Shown here piece after piece: positions 34,423 to 47,272 of a DNA stretch of 64,000 nt. The stretch is from Petunia secreta (taxonomy: Eukaryota > Streptophyta > Magnoliopsida > Solanales > Solanaceae). Both the position numbers and the translations under genes were made by a program. Where the stretch lies: the NCBI GenBank assembly GCA_029990175.1, contig JARKIP010000005.1, positions 35,411,501 through 35,475,500 of the forward strand. Reading direction: 5' to 3'. Each line of letters opens with the position of its first letter. Within the stretch, counting starts at the first letter, position 1. The notes under the pieces were generated by a model. It was given only the letters and a program-made list of their open reading frames with translations. It was not told the origin of the DNA and searched no databases.

Positions 34423-35371
34423 CATTTGGTTCCCTGTTTGTATTTGTTTAAAACTGGGCACACAGTTGCTAGACTGTGTGAATGGCAACACAGGAGCCTC
34501 TCCTTCGCCCTTACCTCCTTATGTGCTGCATCATCCAAAACCATAGTCTTTTTCCTTTGAGAATCGGAGTAGTACTACAAGTTATAGCACACTTTTAAAA
34601 GCCTGCATGCTTTCTGAACAACAACGTTATTGCATATAATATGTCTCGCAGGTTTTGATCGCTTGAAAACATATTTTATGACTGTCAGGCTGGAATTTTG
34701 TTTAAAATCGAGACTATTTGTAAAAAGTATTAAAATCTGGATTCGTTATGCCAATACTAAACTGTTTCTGTTTGCACAAGTGGTCCAGGCCCAAAAACCT
34801 TTTCAAAAGTGGCCTTTGTATGTGATAAAAATGGTTTTTTCAGTTACTCACACTCCTATACATTAATCTAATAATGTTAGGGGTGTATAAACTTTGGGGT
34901 CGTTTATATGCTTTAAACATATTTTCTCAAAGTTATAACTATGATTTGGAACATATATTTGCATGTCTAATACTTATATGTATACTATTGCGTGCGACAG
35001 CCCCCTTATCTGCATTTATGTGCTTTTGTGAATCTGTTTTCAAAAACAGCCTCTCTTCCTATATATATTTTCAAAATCCGACCCAAACACAAAAAGGGCC
35101 ATTAAGGTTAGGGCTCGACAATTAATGACGAGTCACACCGACACTGAATGGCCAATATTTTGTTTTAAAACAAACTCCCTTTTGTTTCTTGCCAAAATCC
35201 GAATTTCATTTGCAAAATAGACTATATGTGCAAATCGTTGTCAAGGAAGTGAATTGCGTATGTAAACTAAAATCCAATGCCCCTTGCATGTTTAAACTTA
35301 TCAACGACTAGGCGTTTGATAAGGCCGTAAACTACGATTAGGCTCGAAATATAGGTCGTATATGAGAACAG

Positions 35372-35457
<86 letters not shown>

Positions 35458-35815
35458 TGAAATTGCATGAATGTGTCACATTTTGAACAAGAATGCCACA
35501 TTAGTTCCCAAGTTAGTATTTATGGTAATATACACTATTTGTATCCCAAAATTTAGATTTGGACGGTAACCACTTTTCGCGGGACTCGGGGAAGTATCTA
35601 ACACCTTCTTCCCCAAGTCCTTTGGACTTCTTACCATATAGAATCTCTGGAATGGACTAGTTGACCTTTTGAACTTGACTACGCTTAGGTGACCTAATAC
35701 GCCTTAGAAATTATATTAGGTGGCGACTCCAATATTTAAACTCAAACGAGTTCATCCAGTCAAATCCAAAACCCGACTCGCCTCGAGTTGAGTCCAAAAT
35801 CGGGTATGATATTCC
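34423..35815. other. AT-rich LTR-like stretch without genes
   Basis: No coding region. The right part (CGCGGGACTCGGGGAAG, then ATTAGGTGGCGACTCC near 35718-35733) resembles the 3' end of a plant LTR followed by a GGTGGCGACTCC-type leader start, which would make this an LTR fragment of another Gypsy lineage; this is tentative. It contains the (TA)n tract. Confidence 0.35.
35376..35454. repeat. (TA)n microsatellite, about 39 units
   Basis: Uninterrupted TA dinucleotides. A reading frame of alternating Ile-Tyr across it is an artefact. Confidence 0.95.
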
Positions 35816-36055
35816 CAACATCCTTTCACATCGAGTAGATTCATCTTTCAACCTTTGCTGTTGAGCTATCTCGACAAATTGCTCCGGTCTCACGGTTGAG
35901 CCATCACTTGTGCCTTCCCCGACATCTTTGTTGACACTAGGGGTTTTCTCCTTCTCAAGGTTTTCAAGCCTTAAGCTTATGGATCTTATCTCGGCCAATA
36001 GGTCGACCACAATGGGATCCGGGACCAGTATGGACTTTCCTCCTTCTTCCGCCAT
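35816..36055 (-). pseudogene. gag N-terminus of element D
   Basis: Opens MAEEGGKSILVPDPIVVDLL at the ATG complementary to 36053-36055. A leucine-rich helix follows (IRSISLRLENLEKEK), then DVGEGTSDGSTVRPEQFVEI. The helix matches the first residues of the acidic ORF of element N, which ties that ORF's start to gag. The frame leaves the homologous region at about 35816. Confidence 0.6.
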
Positions 36056-36064
36056 GTACCTACA

Positions 36065-38623
36065 TGTCACGACCCAACCTAGGGCCGTGACGGATGACCA
36101 ACACTAAGTGTCGATCATCACTAATCCTGCTGATAATCTGCTAACCATGAATATAACTGATAAACGGAATAAGCAAAAACCTAACTGATGAGAATTATGC
36201 AATGCAAAAAGCTGACAAGGCTAACATAAGCTGACATACATAACATACTGACTGAACCACACAGGGACATATCTACAGGCCTCTAAGAGTGTTGAACTGA
36301 ATATACAAAGGATGGGACAAGGCCCCGACATACCCAAGCTAGTTGACTGTACACATACCAAAAGATAAGTAACTCCGGAAGTAAGCGGAGTGACTCCAAT
36401 AGCTGATAGATGGCCTACAAACGTGGTCCAAGCATTGATCTATATGCACCTGCGCGGCATGAAAGCGCCCCAGAAAAAGGGCGTGAGTACGATATGTACC
36501 AAGTATGTAAGGCATGAGCATATAATATATCGTAGCTGAATGAAACTATAAGGCTAGAATATAAATATGTAAATATCAGCTGGAGCATAGCAGTATAGCT
36601 GGAAATCTGAAGAACGTACTAAACATGATCTGAATATAAACTGAAGTCTAGCCGAATATGAAACTGAAGACTGAGCTGAAATGAACTATACTGATAAATA
36701 ACTATAATATGACTGATAACTGGTAACTAGAAACTTGAACTAATAGCTGTCAACTGATACTGACGCTAAGAACTGGTGACTAATAACTAAGAACTGAGAA
36801 CTGATAACCGGTACTGAGCTAAAATTGAACTGTTATCTGAACAGGTACCTGTCTGGTGTTATGGGCTATATCCCCCCAAATCAGGTAACTGAAAACCTGG
36901 ACAAGGACCTGTCTGGTGTTATGGGCTGTATCCCCCCATATCAGGTAACTGAAAAACCTGAACTAGCCTCATGTATAATCATGCAGTGCATACTGTGGCT
37001 ATATATGCGTATATAACAAACCTGGTGGGTGTTATTTGCTATATCCCCCCCCCCAGCCAGTAATATCTAGTCTCTCTGGTCAGAGTGTGTGAATGACACC
37101 CGGTCACACTAGGTGTTTCAACTCCCGCCTGAACCAGAGGGACTGTATCCCCCAGACGGGTAGTATCACACGCGACCGGGCTGTGTGTCCGATGTCCAGC
37201 CTCTATGGGGGACTCCAAATCACACATAACATGATCACAATATAAGCATAAGCATGTATGAGGCATAACACATGTGGCAACAATATATATGGACTCAAAG
37301 GAATGATAAGAAAACTCTGGATGGAACTGTAGACACAACCTGAAACTTAGAATTTGTCTAACTCTTTGATTTTTATAAAAATTTCGGCAGAGTTTCCTCT
37401 GAAACTGGATGATCCGCAAAAACAGAACCAGCACTATACTGTACACGGGAATGGATACCCGGATAAACTGATAACATAAACAAATTAACTGGATAACAAG
37501 ATGAGCGTGGCGTAACAATTCCACGGATGTACAGAATTTCTAGACAGTACCAGCGTCCTGTATTGCATCATAGTTTTGAGGGTGCAGATAAAAGTTATAG
37601 ACCTCATGGTCTTCATGAAAGTTGTAGATATGTCTTAGGATTCTAAAGATTCTTAAAGCATCTAAATATCAATTTTTTACAAGGAGTTATGATCAATATA
37701 CTAACAACTGTCCAAAAATCAAAACAATTTTCAAAATTTTGAAACGTTTTGCCTTGCTGATTTAGACGTCTTTCACCTTGGATTTTAGTACCAAATTAAG
37801 TATATACTAGGTTTCCTTGGTACCATACTAGTTTCTCAGAAGAAATACTAAGTTTAGAACTAAGAAAAGCTTCGAAAGCTCAAAGATACATGCCTTGCCA
37901 AAAGAAAGGTTTAGTCTTACATACCTTTGATGTTTCTAGCTTCTAAACTTTGTTTCTTTTGAATTCCACACCTTCTAAAGCTTAAACAAGCTATAACATA
38001 GAATTTAGGTACTTTACTTAGCCATTAAGTAATTCTAAAAATCAAACTACAGACGAAATTGAAGGTAGCATAACGTTACCTTAATCGCGTAGAGCGTTTT
38101 GACGCAATCTGTCTTCAATTTCGAGTTAAGATTGATGTTGTTTCTTCAAAATCATAAAAATTTGCTTCAAACTAAAGAACTAACTGTTTCTACCGTGGTG
38201 TTTCTGAAAAATGTCGAGAAAGAGAAGTTTTTCTCTTTATAATGAAAACATTTTATTTCTAGCCCTCTTTTGCGTTTATATCCCTTTTTTCTGGTCTGAC
38301 TTCTGATACTCATATCTTTTTATCCAGATATTGTATGAATAAACCATCAAAATTTTTGGAAACTACACTCCAATACCTTCAATTTGGTATATCATATGCC
38401 CCTAAAAGACCTCATATAACACACGGAATTAATTGCTGAAAAAGCTTCGTTACAGGGCAATTTCGTAGTCGGTTTTTCCACAACTTAAATCCGATTTTTC
38501 CCAAACTTTATATTCAATATATAAACATCATATATGGTCAAATTATGACTTTAAACTCACTTAAATCATTCTTAACATGTCGTTAGAATGATATACGTCA
38601 TTTTAGACATATGAGATGTAACA
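36065..38623 (-). repeat. 3' LTR of element G (2559 bp)
   Basis: Contains a CTGATAACTGG-type degenerate simple repeat (about 36600-36830), a 60-bp repeat with GGTGTTATGGGCT and C6 runs (36840-36970), and a further C-run near 37050. The adjacent ATCTTCCCCCGTT is the complement of the polypurine tract. Confidence 0.9.
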
Positions 38624-38636
38624 ATCTTCCCCCGTT
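38624..38636 (-). other. Polypurine tract of element G
   Basis: The minus strand reads AACGGGGGAAGAT directly upstream of the 3' LTR. Confidence 0.75.
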
Positions 38637-38739
38637 AGGAACATTCGTCCTCGAATGTTAAATGAAGTATGTAGAAGCATTAAACAACGATCTGTTACAT
38701 ACTGAAGTAATGAAGAGATGTGGATATTTGGCTCTCATT

Positions 38740-39950
38740 TCATTTTTCAGCTTCCCAAGTTATTTCTTCTACATTATTGCTTCGCCATAACACCTTAACT
38801 GAAGGAATGTCTTTCGTCCTTAGTCGACGAATATGGCTATCTAAAATTGCAACTGGCACCTCTTCATAAGTTAATTGCTCTATGATCTGTATATCATCTA
38901 CTGGTACAACTCTAGAATGATCTCTAACACATTTTCTGAGCATAGAAACATGGAATACTGGATGTGCCTCCTGAAGGTCTGCTGGAAGGTCTAACTCGTA
39001 AGCTACACGCCCAACTCGCCTAATAACCTGATATGGACCAATAAATCTAGGGCTAAGCTTCCCCTTCTTTCCAAATCTCATAACGCCTTTCATAGTTGAT
39101 ACCTTAAGAAATACCCAATCGCCAATTTGAAATTCTAAATCTCGACGTCGGTTATCTGTATAGGACTTCTCTCTGCTCTAAGCTGCTAATAATCCTTCCC
39201 TGATCAACTTGACTTTATCAATTACTTGTAGGATTAAATCTGGACCTATCAATTGGGACTTTCCAACCTTGAACCATCCTATGGGAGACCTGCATTTGCG
39301 CCCATACAAAGCTTCATATGGTGCCATCTGTATGCTAGAATGATATCTATTATTATATACAAAGTCTATCAATGGTAGATGTTCACTCCAGCTGCCTTCA
39401 AAATCTAACACACAAGCTCTAAGCATATCTTCTAACGTCTGAATGGTCTGCTCAGCCTGTCCATCTGTCTGGGGATGAAATGTGGTACTCAGATTCACCT
39501 GTGTCCCTTAACCTGTCTGGAACGATCGCTAGAAATTAGCTGTAAACTGGTGCGCCCCTGTCTGAAATAATAGATACTGCGATACCATGTAGGTGCACTT
39601 TCTCTCTGATATAAAGTCTGGCATAAACCTCTGTTGTATATGTAGTTCTAACAGGCAAGAAATGAGATGATTTCATAAGCCTGTCAACTATAACCCAAAT
39701 AGAGTCATACTTGCTCTGCGTACGGGGCAAGCCTGTAATGAAGTCTATATTTACTGTTTCCCATTTCCATAATGAAATCTCTATTTCTTATAACAAGCCA
39801 CTAGGTTTTTTTTGCTCGACTTTAACCTGCTTGCAATTAGGACATTGAGCTACAAATTCTGCTATATCACGCTTCATTCCGTCCCAACAATAAATCTGCT
39901 TAAGATAATGGTACATCTTAGTCGAATCTGGGTGAACAGTGTACCTGGAT
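38740..39950 (-). pseudogene. Integrase with C-terminal chromodomain-like end, element G
   Basis: From the right: HHCC zinc domain around 39800-39940 (YHYLKQIYCWDGMKRDIAEF, then CPNCK); core start 39536-39730 (DSIWVIVDRLMKSSHFLPV, VSIISDRG with a catalytic Asp); a frameshift; then 39178-39498 with TFHPQTDGQAEQTIQTLEDM and RKCRSPIGWF. C-terminal domain at 38740-39093 (GKLSPRFIGPYQVIRRVG, HPVFHVSMLRKC) and a chromodomain-like VKVLWRSNNVEEITWEAE. Such ends are linked in chromoviruses to chromatin-directed insertion. Confidence 0.85.
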
Positions 39951-40358
39951 TAATGTGCCTCTGTTATAATCTGTCCACGTAAATATGCCACATCAGGAAC
40001 ACAAAGTCTATCTTTATATAAGAACCCCGGTCACTAGTAACCTATATAGAAATTTTGATTTTCTTCTGGCTATCTACCTGTATTGAACTAGAACTGGATC
40101 CTCATACCGGCGCTGCTTTACTTATGTCACTAGGCAAGTAGTGGTTGCGTTCTGAACTGTAACTCATGCGTCCTCTGAATCTATTAATCTGACTCTCATG
40201 TTGGCTAACTGGTGGAGTGCATGAGCTAACTCTATCTTTTGTGGCTGTAAGTAAGATAAACTACACATGGACTTATGACTAAGAGCATCAACTACAACAT
40301 TCGCTTTACCTGGATGATAAAGAATTTCCATGCCTTAGTCCTTTAGCAACTCTAGCCA

Positions 40359-41450
40359 TCACCTTTGTCGTAGGTTTAGTTCATTCTGATTAAATATGTA
40401 CTTGAGGCTCTTGTGATCTGTATAAATATTAACATGAACCCTGTACAAATAATGTCTCCAAATCTTTAATGCATGAATGACTGCTGCAAGCTCCAGATCA
40501 TGAGCAGGGTAGTTCTGCTCGTGCTTTTTTAGCTGCCTGGAAGCATAGGCAATTACTCTTCCGTGCTGCATCAGACACAACCAAGACCAATTCGAGAAGC
40601 ATCACAATAAACGACATAGCCCTCAGATCCTTCTGGAAGTGTAAGTGCTGGAGCTGTTATCAACTTGTTCTTTAGTTCTTGGAAGCTATGCTCGCAAGAA
40701 TAAGACCACTCAAATTTAGCAATTTTCTGTATCAATTTGGTCAGTGGAGCTGCAATGGAGGAAAAACCCTCTACGAAATTTTTGTAATAACCTACCAAAA
40801 CCAGAATACTACGTACTTCAATTGGCGTCGTAGGTCTGGGCCAATTCTTCACAACCTCGATCTTCTGGTCATCTACTTTAATTCCTTCTGCTGAAACTAT
40901 ATGGCCAAGAAATGCCACTGAATCTAACCAGAATTCATACCTTGAGAACTTAGCATATAATTGCTGGTCCCAAAGAGTACCCAATGCTATTTGTAGATGC
41001 TCTGCATGCTCTTATTCAGACTTTGAATAGATGAGAATATCATCAATAAATACAATCAAAAATAAATCCAAGTAATGCCTGAATACGCTGTTCATCAGAT
41101 CCATAAATACTGCAGGGGCATTAGTGAGTCCAAAAGACACCACTAAAAACTCATAATGGCCATACCTAGTCCTGAATGCAGTCTTAGGTATATCAGATTC
41201 TCCGACTCTAACCTGATAGTAGCTTGATCGCAAATCTATCTTCGAAAAACACTTGGCACCCTGAAGCTGGTCGAATAAGTCATCAATCTTGGGCAGAGGG
41301 TATTTATTCCATATTATGACTTTACTTAGCTATCTATAATCTATGCACATGCGTAGAGAGCCATCTTTCTTTTTCACAAATAATACTGAGGCTCCCCACG
41401 AGAAAATGCTGGATCTGATGAGGCCTTTATCTAACAAATCCTCAATTGCT
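40359..41450 (-). pseudogene. Reverse transcriptase and RNase H, element G
   Basis: RT fingers near 41280-41450 are decayed. The palm with FIDDILIYS and FGLTNAPAVFMDLMNSVF lies in 41012-41233. Thumb and connection are in 40571-40984 (VAFLGHIVSAEGIKVDDQK, VYCDASRIGLGCV). RNase H ends in 40359-40580 (VIAYASRQLKKHEQNYPAHD, IYTDHKSLKYIFNQ). The catalytic Asp pair is present, but frameshifts divide the protein. Confidence 0.85.
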
Positions 41451-41579
41451 CTTTAAGTTCTTTATGTTATGCAGGTGCCATCCTCAAGAACATGTCCCTG
41501 ATGACGTGCTGGTGCTGAGCAAGCAACTGCTGATCTAGCTGGCTGGGTTGTACAACTACCACCCCTAGTCGGGCAACCT

Positions 41580-42722
41580 CTCATAAAATGGCCTGCCTTT
41601 TGACAAATACAACGAGTATCAACTCCTAACTTACATGGTCTTAAGTGGCGTCTACCACAATCTGGACATCTGGGATATGTCTGACCGGCCTGTACAGAAG
41701 TACCACGGCGCTTAAATCCTGAAGTCTGTAATGCGTGACTAGATCTGGACTGAGGAGATCTATCAGATCTCAGGCCACGAGACTCTGGAGGTATACTAGC
41801 TGGTGTCTGTCTAACACTCTGCTACCTACTCGCTCTGGATGTCTCTCTAAATGAACAAGACAATCTGCCCCTCTTATGTAACACTATATCCCTGTCGGCT
41901 CTCTGTTTCTCCTTCCTATTCTCAAGTGATAAAGCAAATGCCTGAATGCGTGATATAATATCTGGCTGCATAGCAACGATCATACACTCATTCACCAGGT
42001 GTGGGCCTACTCACACTACATACCTGTGAATTTTATCCTCCATACTGGCTATTAGTGTCAAACCTTGCTAAGAAATTAAAGCGATAATTATACTCTTCTA
42101 CACTCAAACTTCCCTGTCTCAAGTTCAGGAACTGATTAGCACGTGCTCTCTGTGTCTCTATGGGCATATACTGATGAAGGAAGGCATCTGAGAATTCCTT
42201 CCAAGTCGTCGGAGTAACATCTGACCCTCCAGATAGCTCCCATGTCTGATACCACCCTGCTGCTAGGTCATGCAATATGAATACAACCAACTCTACTGAC
42301 TCTGTCTCTGATGCGTGCATGACCCTCAACACCCTACCTATCCTCACAAGAAAATCCTGAGGGTCCTCTCCCGTACGGGATCCAGTAAAGACTGGAGGCT
42401 CTAGTCGGATAAAATCCCTAATCTTGGATCTAGTATCTCCCTGGGCATCTGCACTATGCTGTCTAGTCTGAGCAACTACAACACTGGTCAATAATTTGAT
42501 GGCATCCCTCACTTCCTACCCCTGACTATCATGCTGAGGAGCTGGAGGTATGGCAGCTGAAGTACCTCTAATATCGCCCTGATCTGAAGGGATCTGTGAG
42601 GCCTCAGATGGAGCCTCAGGTCTGAACTCCTCACTCTCATCCACCTCAGATGGCACTCTACTAGTACCCTGCCCGACAATAGCCTTGCCCTTCTGGGCAG
42701 CTGTTAGTTTCTTCGGCAACAT
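41580..42722 (-). pseudogene. gag with zinc knuckle, element G
   Basis: 42516-42722 (MLPKKLTAAQKGKAI) and 42033-42512 share a frame, separated by one stop just after HDSQG. The gag core is clear: PVFTGSRTGEDPQDFL, AGWYQTWELSGG, LRQGSLSVEEYNYRF. The remainder is broken. Zinc-knuckle-like cysteines remain near 41590-41670 (CPDCGRRHLRPC, CICQKAGHFMRGC). Reading past it leads at about 41470 directly to RT-type sequence (RMAP..HKELKEQL), so the protease and RT start are deleted. Confidence 0.8.
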
Positions 42723-42910
42723 CGCTTTGCTGAAAACACTATTGTTAGAGGGCTGAATTCTATAATCATGGCTCTATCGCACGATCTAGAGAAGAAAGAA
42801 AGACAACTGTACTGAAGCGCCTTGTAGCCTCCTGTTCAAAAGTATGGCGCGCAACATACTCCTGAACAAGACTCTACTAGACACGGCATGTAGACACCCT
42901 AGGACTGAAC

Positions 42911-42923
42911 TGCTCTGATACCA
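42911..42923 (-). other. Primer-binding site of element G
   Basis: The plus strand reads TGCTCTGATACCA, complement of TGGTATCAGAGCA, five bases from the 5' LTR. Confidence 0.85.
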
Positions 42924-42928
42924 CTTTT

Positions 42929-45487
42929 TGTCACGACCCAACCTAGGGCCGCGACGGATGACCAACACTAAGTGTCGATCATCACTAATCCTGCTGATAA
43001 TCTGCTAACCATGAATATAACTGATAAACGGAATAAGCATAAACCTAACTTATGAGAATTATGCAATGCAAAAAGCTGACAAGGCTAACATAAGCTGACA
43101 TACATACTGACTGAACCACACAGGGACATATCTACAGGCCTCTAAGAGTGTTGAACTGAATATACAAAGGACGGGACAAGGCCCCGACATACCCAAGCTG
43201 GTTGACTGTACACATACCAAAAGATAAGTAACTCCGGGAGTAAGCGGAGTGACTCCAATAGCTGATAGATGGCCTACAAACGTGGTCCAAGCATTGATCT
43301 ATATGCACCTCCGCTGCATGAAACGCAGCGCCCCAGAAAAAGGGCGTGAGTACGATATGTACCAAGTATGTAAGGCATGAGCATATAATATATCGTAGCT
43401 GAATGAAACTATAAGGCTAGAATATAAATATGTAAATATCAGCTGGAGCATAGCAGTATAGCTGGAAATCTGAAGAACGTACTAAACATGATCTGAATAT
43501 AAACTGAAGTCTAGCCGAATATGAAACTGAAGACTGAGCTGAAATGAACTATACTGATAAATAACTATAATATGACTGATAACTGGTAACTAGAAACTTG
43601 AACTAATAGCTGTCAACTGATACTGACGCTAAGAACTGGTGACTAATAACTAAGAACTGAGAACTGATAACCGGTACTGAGCTAAAATTGAACTGTTATC
43701 TGAACAGGTACCTGTCTGGTGTTATGGGCTATATCCCCCCAAATCAGGTAACTGAAAACCTGGACTAGGACCTGTCTGGTGTTATGGGCTGTATCCCCCC
43801 ATATCAGGTAACTGAAAAACCTGAACTAGCCTCATGTATAATCATGCAGTGCATACTGTGGCTATATACGCGTATATAACAAACCTGGTGGGTGTTATTT
43901 GCTATATCCCCCCCCCTCCCAGCCAGTAATATCTAGTCTCTCTGGTCAGAGTGTGTGAATGACACCCGGTCACACTAGGTGTTTCAACTCCCGCCTGAAC
44001 CAGAGGGACTGTATCCCCCAGACGGGTAGTATCACACGCGACCGGGCTGTGTGTCTAATGTCCAGCCTCTATGGGGGACTCCAAATCACACATAACATGA
44101 TCACAATATAAGCATAAGCATGTATGAGGCATAACACATGTGGCAACAATATATATGGACTCAAAGGAATGATAAGAAAACTCTGGATGGAACTGTAGAC
44201 ACAACCTGAAACTTAGAATTTGTCTAACTCTTTGATTATAAAAATTTCGGCAGAGTTTCCTCTGAAACTGGATGATCCGCAAAAACAGAACCAGCACTAT
44301 ACGATACACGGGAATGGATACCCGGATAAACTGATAACATAAACAAATTAACTGGATAACAAGATGAGAGTGGCGTAACAATTCCACGGATGTACATAAT
44401 TTCTAGACAGTACCAGCGTCCTGTATTGCATCATAGTTTTGAGGGTGCAGATAAAAGTTATAGACCTCATGGTCTTCATGAAAGTTGTAGATATATGTCT
44501 TAGGATTCTAAAGATTCTTAAAGCATCTAAATATCAATTTTTTACAAGGAGTTATAATAAATATACTAACAACTGTATAAAAATCAAAACAATTTTCCAA
44601 ATTTTGAAACGTTTTGTCTTGCTGATTTGGACGTCTTTCACCTTGGATTTTAGTATCAAATTAAGTATATACTAGGTTTCCTTGGTACCATACTAGTTTC
44701 TCAGAAGAAATACTAAGTTTAGAACTAAGAAAAGCTTCGAAAGCTAAAAGATACATGCCTTGCCAAAAGAAAGGTTTAGTCTTACATACCTTTGATGTTT
44801 CTAGCTTCTAAACTTTGTTTCCTTTGAATTCCACACCTTCTAAAGCTTAAACAAGCTATAACATAGAATTTAGGTACTTTACTTAGCCATTAAGTAATTC
44901 TAAAAATTAAACTACAGACGAAATTGAAGGTAGCATAACGTTACCTTAATCGCGTAGAGCGTTTTGACGCAATATGTCTTCAATTTCGAGTTAAGATTGA
45001 TGTTGTTTCTTCAAAATCATAAAAATTTACTTCAAACTAAAGAACTAACTGTTTCTACCGTGGTGTTTCTGAAAAATGTCGAGAAAGAGAAGTTTTTCTC
45101 TTTTATAATGAAAACATTCATTTCTAGCCCTCTTTTGCGTTTATGTCCCTTTTTTTTGTCTGACTTCTAATACTCATATCTTTTTTTCCAGATATTGTAT
45201 AAACAAAGCATCAAAAGTTTTGGAAACTACACTCCAATACCTTCAATTTGGTATATCATATGCCCCTAAAAGACCTCATATAAGACATGGAATTAATTGC
45301 TGAAAAAGCTTCGTTACAAGGCAATTTCTTAGTCGGTTTTTCCGCAACTTAAATCCGATTTTTCCCAAACTCTATATTCAATATATAAACATCATATATG
45401 GTCATATTATGACTTTAAACTCACTTAAATCATTCTTAACATGCCAGTAGAATGATATACGTCACTTTAGATATACGGGGTGTAACA
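42929..45487 (-). repeat. 5' LTR of element G (2559 bp)
   Basis: Nearly identical to 36065-38623. Visible differences are scattered substitutions and a few small indels (for example near 43105 and 43310-43330). Confidence 0.9.
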
Positions 45488-45492
45488 CTACA

Positions 45493-46484
45493 AGCAACCA
45501 AAGACAAGAAGAAAATTAGAGTAAAAGTCCTCACTCCCTCCCTCACATTTGAATGTTACTCGAGTACACTCAATTAGCGGGTTGGGTCACACAAGCTTGA
45601 TTCAAAAGGCTTACTCGGAGTTGAACAACCTCCTCAATCAACCAATCAATTCCATAAGAACCAACTACTCTTCAGGAAGAGTGTAGTTGATGGGACTCGA
45701 TGAATGCTAGGCTATATAAGTGAGCACTTGAAGCAAACAATATAATACGAGGCTTCTTTGAATTCTACTCTCATCTAAGCACGAGAATCCTAAACGCTCA
45801 ATGAACTAGTACTAATTAAGTAGGAATTTTACTCTCAAAGTACTAGCCGGAGTAAGGGAAACAAAAGAAATATGAAAACCTACGAAAATAAAACTACCCG
45901 GACACGTTACAGGAGTAGGCACCTGCCTCTGCATATAGGCGGTCCGTCTACCAGAGATATAGAGACTCGACAAAAAGTGGGCGGTCCGCCTTTTGGAGTG
46001 GGCGGTCCGCCCACTGTGTTCTTCACCCAGTTCAAAACATGTTCTTGGTCTTTTGCACCCAATTTTTCCAATGATTTCAAGTTGTTTTCAATTCTAATGG
46101 TACCCAAAGATATATATGATGATTCTAAACAATCCCCAATAGGTTTTAACCCCAAACAAATAACAATCAATCGATTTTGATTTTGAAGCAAGAATTTCTA
46201 GGATTTTTGAAAATTTTGGGGAATTTGAATCTTCAAATTTTGAAATACATCACCATATCATGAAATTTTGGTACCAATAGAATGAGAATCAAACATATAA
46301 CATCTCCAATGATTTTTAATGTTTGGGAATTCAAATCTAACAAGTTTCAATAATTTTTTTGTATTTTTCAAGTTTTTTGTATTTTTTTTCTTCTTTTTCC
46401 AAATAAGAAAAACAAGAACAAACAACTAACAATCACAAAGATAAAATGGCACGATCGAGGGTTTGTAGAAAAAAAACCTATCCG
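45493..46484 (-). other. Leader of element D with GC-box cluster
   Basis: GC boxes at about 45935-46015 (GGCGGTCCGTC, GGGCGGTCCGCC twice), about 490 bp from the LTR, as in the other leaders. CTTCTTTGAATTCTACTC near 45752 matches the leaders of A and N. No gene. Confidence 0.6.
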
Positions 46485-46497
46485 TGCTCCGATACCA
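46485..46497 (-). other. Primer-binding site of element D, one mismatch
   Basis: The plus strand reads TGCTCCGATACCA, the complement of the tRNA-Met site with one T-to-C change. Two bases separate it from the LTR start at 46500. Confidence 0.7.
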
Positions 46498-46499
46498 AC

Positions 46500-47272
46500 T
46501 GATGTAGGGTAAACTACGAAAGTGATAAATAAGATAAAAACGAGACAAGACTCGAACGATTACCTAAGTAGCAACGAGGAACTTGTCTCGTTACACCTCA
46601 AATAAATGTCAAGGAATCATCTACATTATGGAACTATCCTCAAGAGACACTCGGCTCTCGTAAATAGAATGATCGACAAGGACTGAGGTTCAACTTAGAA
46701 TCTTCCAATTGAATTCAAGCAAAAATTCATAAGGTTCAAGAGAGAGTAATTCTCATATGTTTGTGTATTCAAAGTTTGCAAAATGAAGAAAATGGCTAAG
46801 CGGAGTTTATATAGTGCTCTCTTACATAATTATGAAATGACTAAAAGCCCTCTAAGTAGAGTTAATACAATAGAATCACTTAGGGCTAGATTAGGAATTA
46901 CACAACAAAAACTAATCTTTAATGCTCCCAGAAGCAGGCGCCTCGCCTAGCAAAAAGGCGCCCCACCTGAACCAGTGTAGAGGGAACCAGACGCCCCACC
47001 TTCAGGAGTGGGTGGTCCGCTTGAAAAGTGGGCGGCCAAGAATCCAGAGAGCTAAAAACAACCAGGTGGTCCTCCTAGTGCAGTGGGCGGTCCGCCTGGT
47101 GCTGAGGCTGCCCATGTGCTCAAGTAGAAGGCCTTCAACTCGTCATCGAGGCCTTCAACTCGTCATCGAGGCCTTCATCTTCGAAGCTCCTCCATACCAA
47201 GTGTAGGTGAGAACTTTGGATCTCTTTAGCTTGCTCCGAGAGAATGGTCTTGTGGTAGTTTGACCGGCATCA
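46500..47272 (-). repeat. 5' LTR of element D (773 bp)
   Basis: The plus strand starts TGATGTAGGGTAAACTACG and ends TTTGACCGGCATCA. GC boxes at 46925-47105 (GGTGGTCCGC, GGGCGGTCCGCCTGG). Confidence 0.75.

Larger units (their letters stand above)
36065..45487 (-). mobile_element. Element G: young Del/Tekay-type chromovirus, protease deleted
   Basis: Left LTR 36065-38623 and right LTR 42929-45487, both 2559 bp and nearly identical by eye, with TG..CA ends (TGTCACGACCC..GTGTAACA). Target duplication CTACA at 36060-36064 and 45488-45492. The minus-strand body holds gag, RT, RNase H and integrase with a chromodomain-like end, the Del/Tekay order. Near-identical LTRs mean recent insertion, yet the reading frames carry stops and shifts and the protease is absent. 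Confidence 0.9.
35816..47272 (-). mobile_element. Element D: 5' part of an LTR element, split by element G
   Basis: From the right: 5' LTR 46500-47272, primer-binding site 46485-46497, leader 45493-46484, [element G with TSD CTACA], gag N-terminus 36055-35816. The 3' side is lost into LTR-like DNA. It is inserted in the RT region of element F. Confidence 0.7.

Noticed and set aside
35301..35501. ORF of alternating Ile-Tyr
   Set aside because: Produced by the (TA)n microsatellite.
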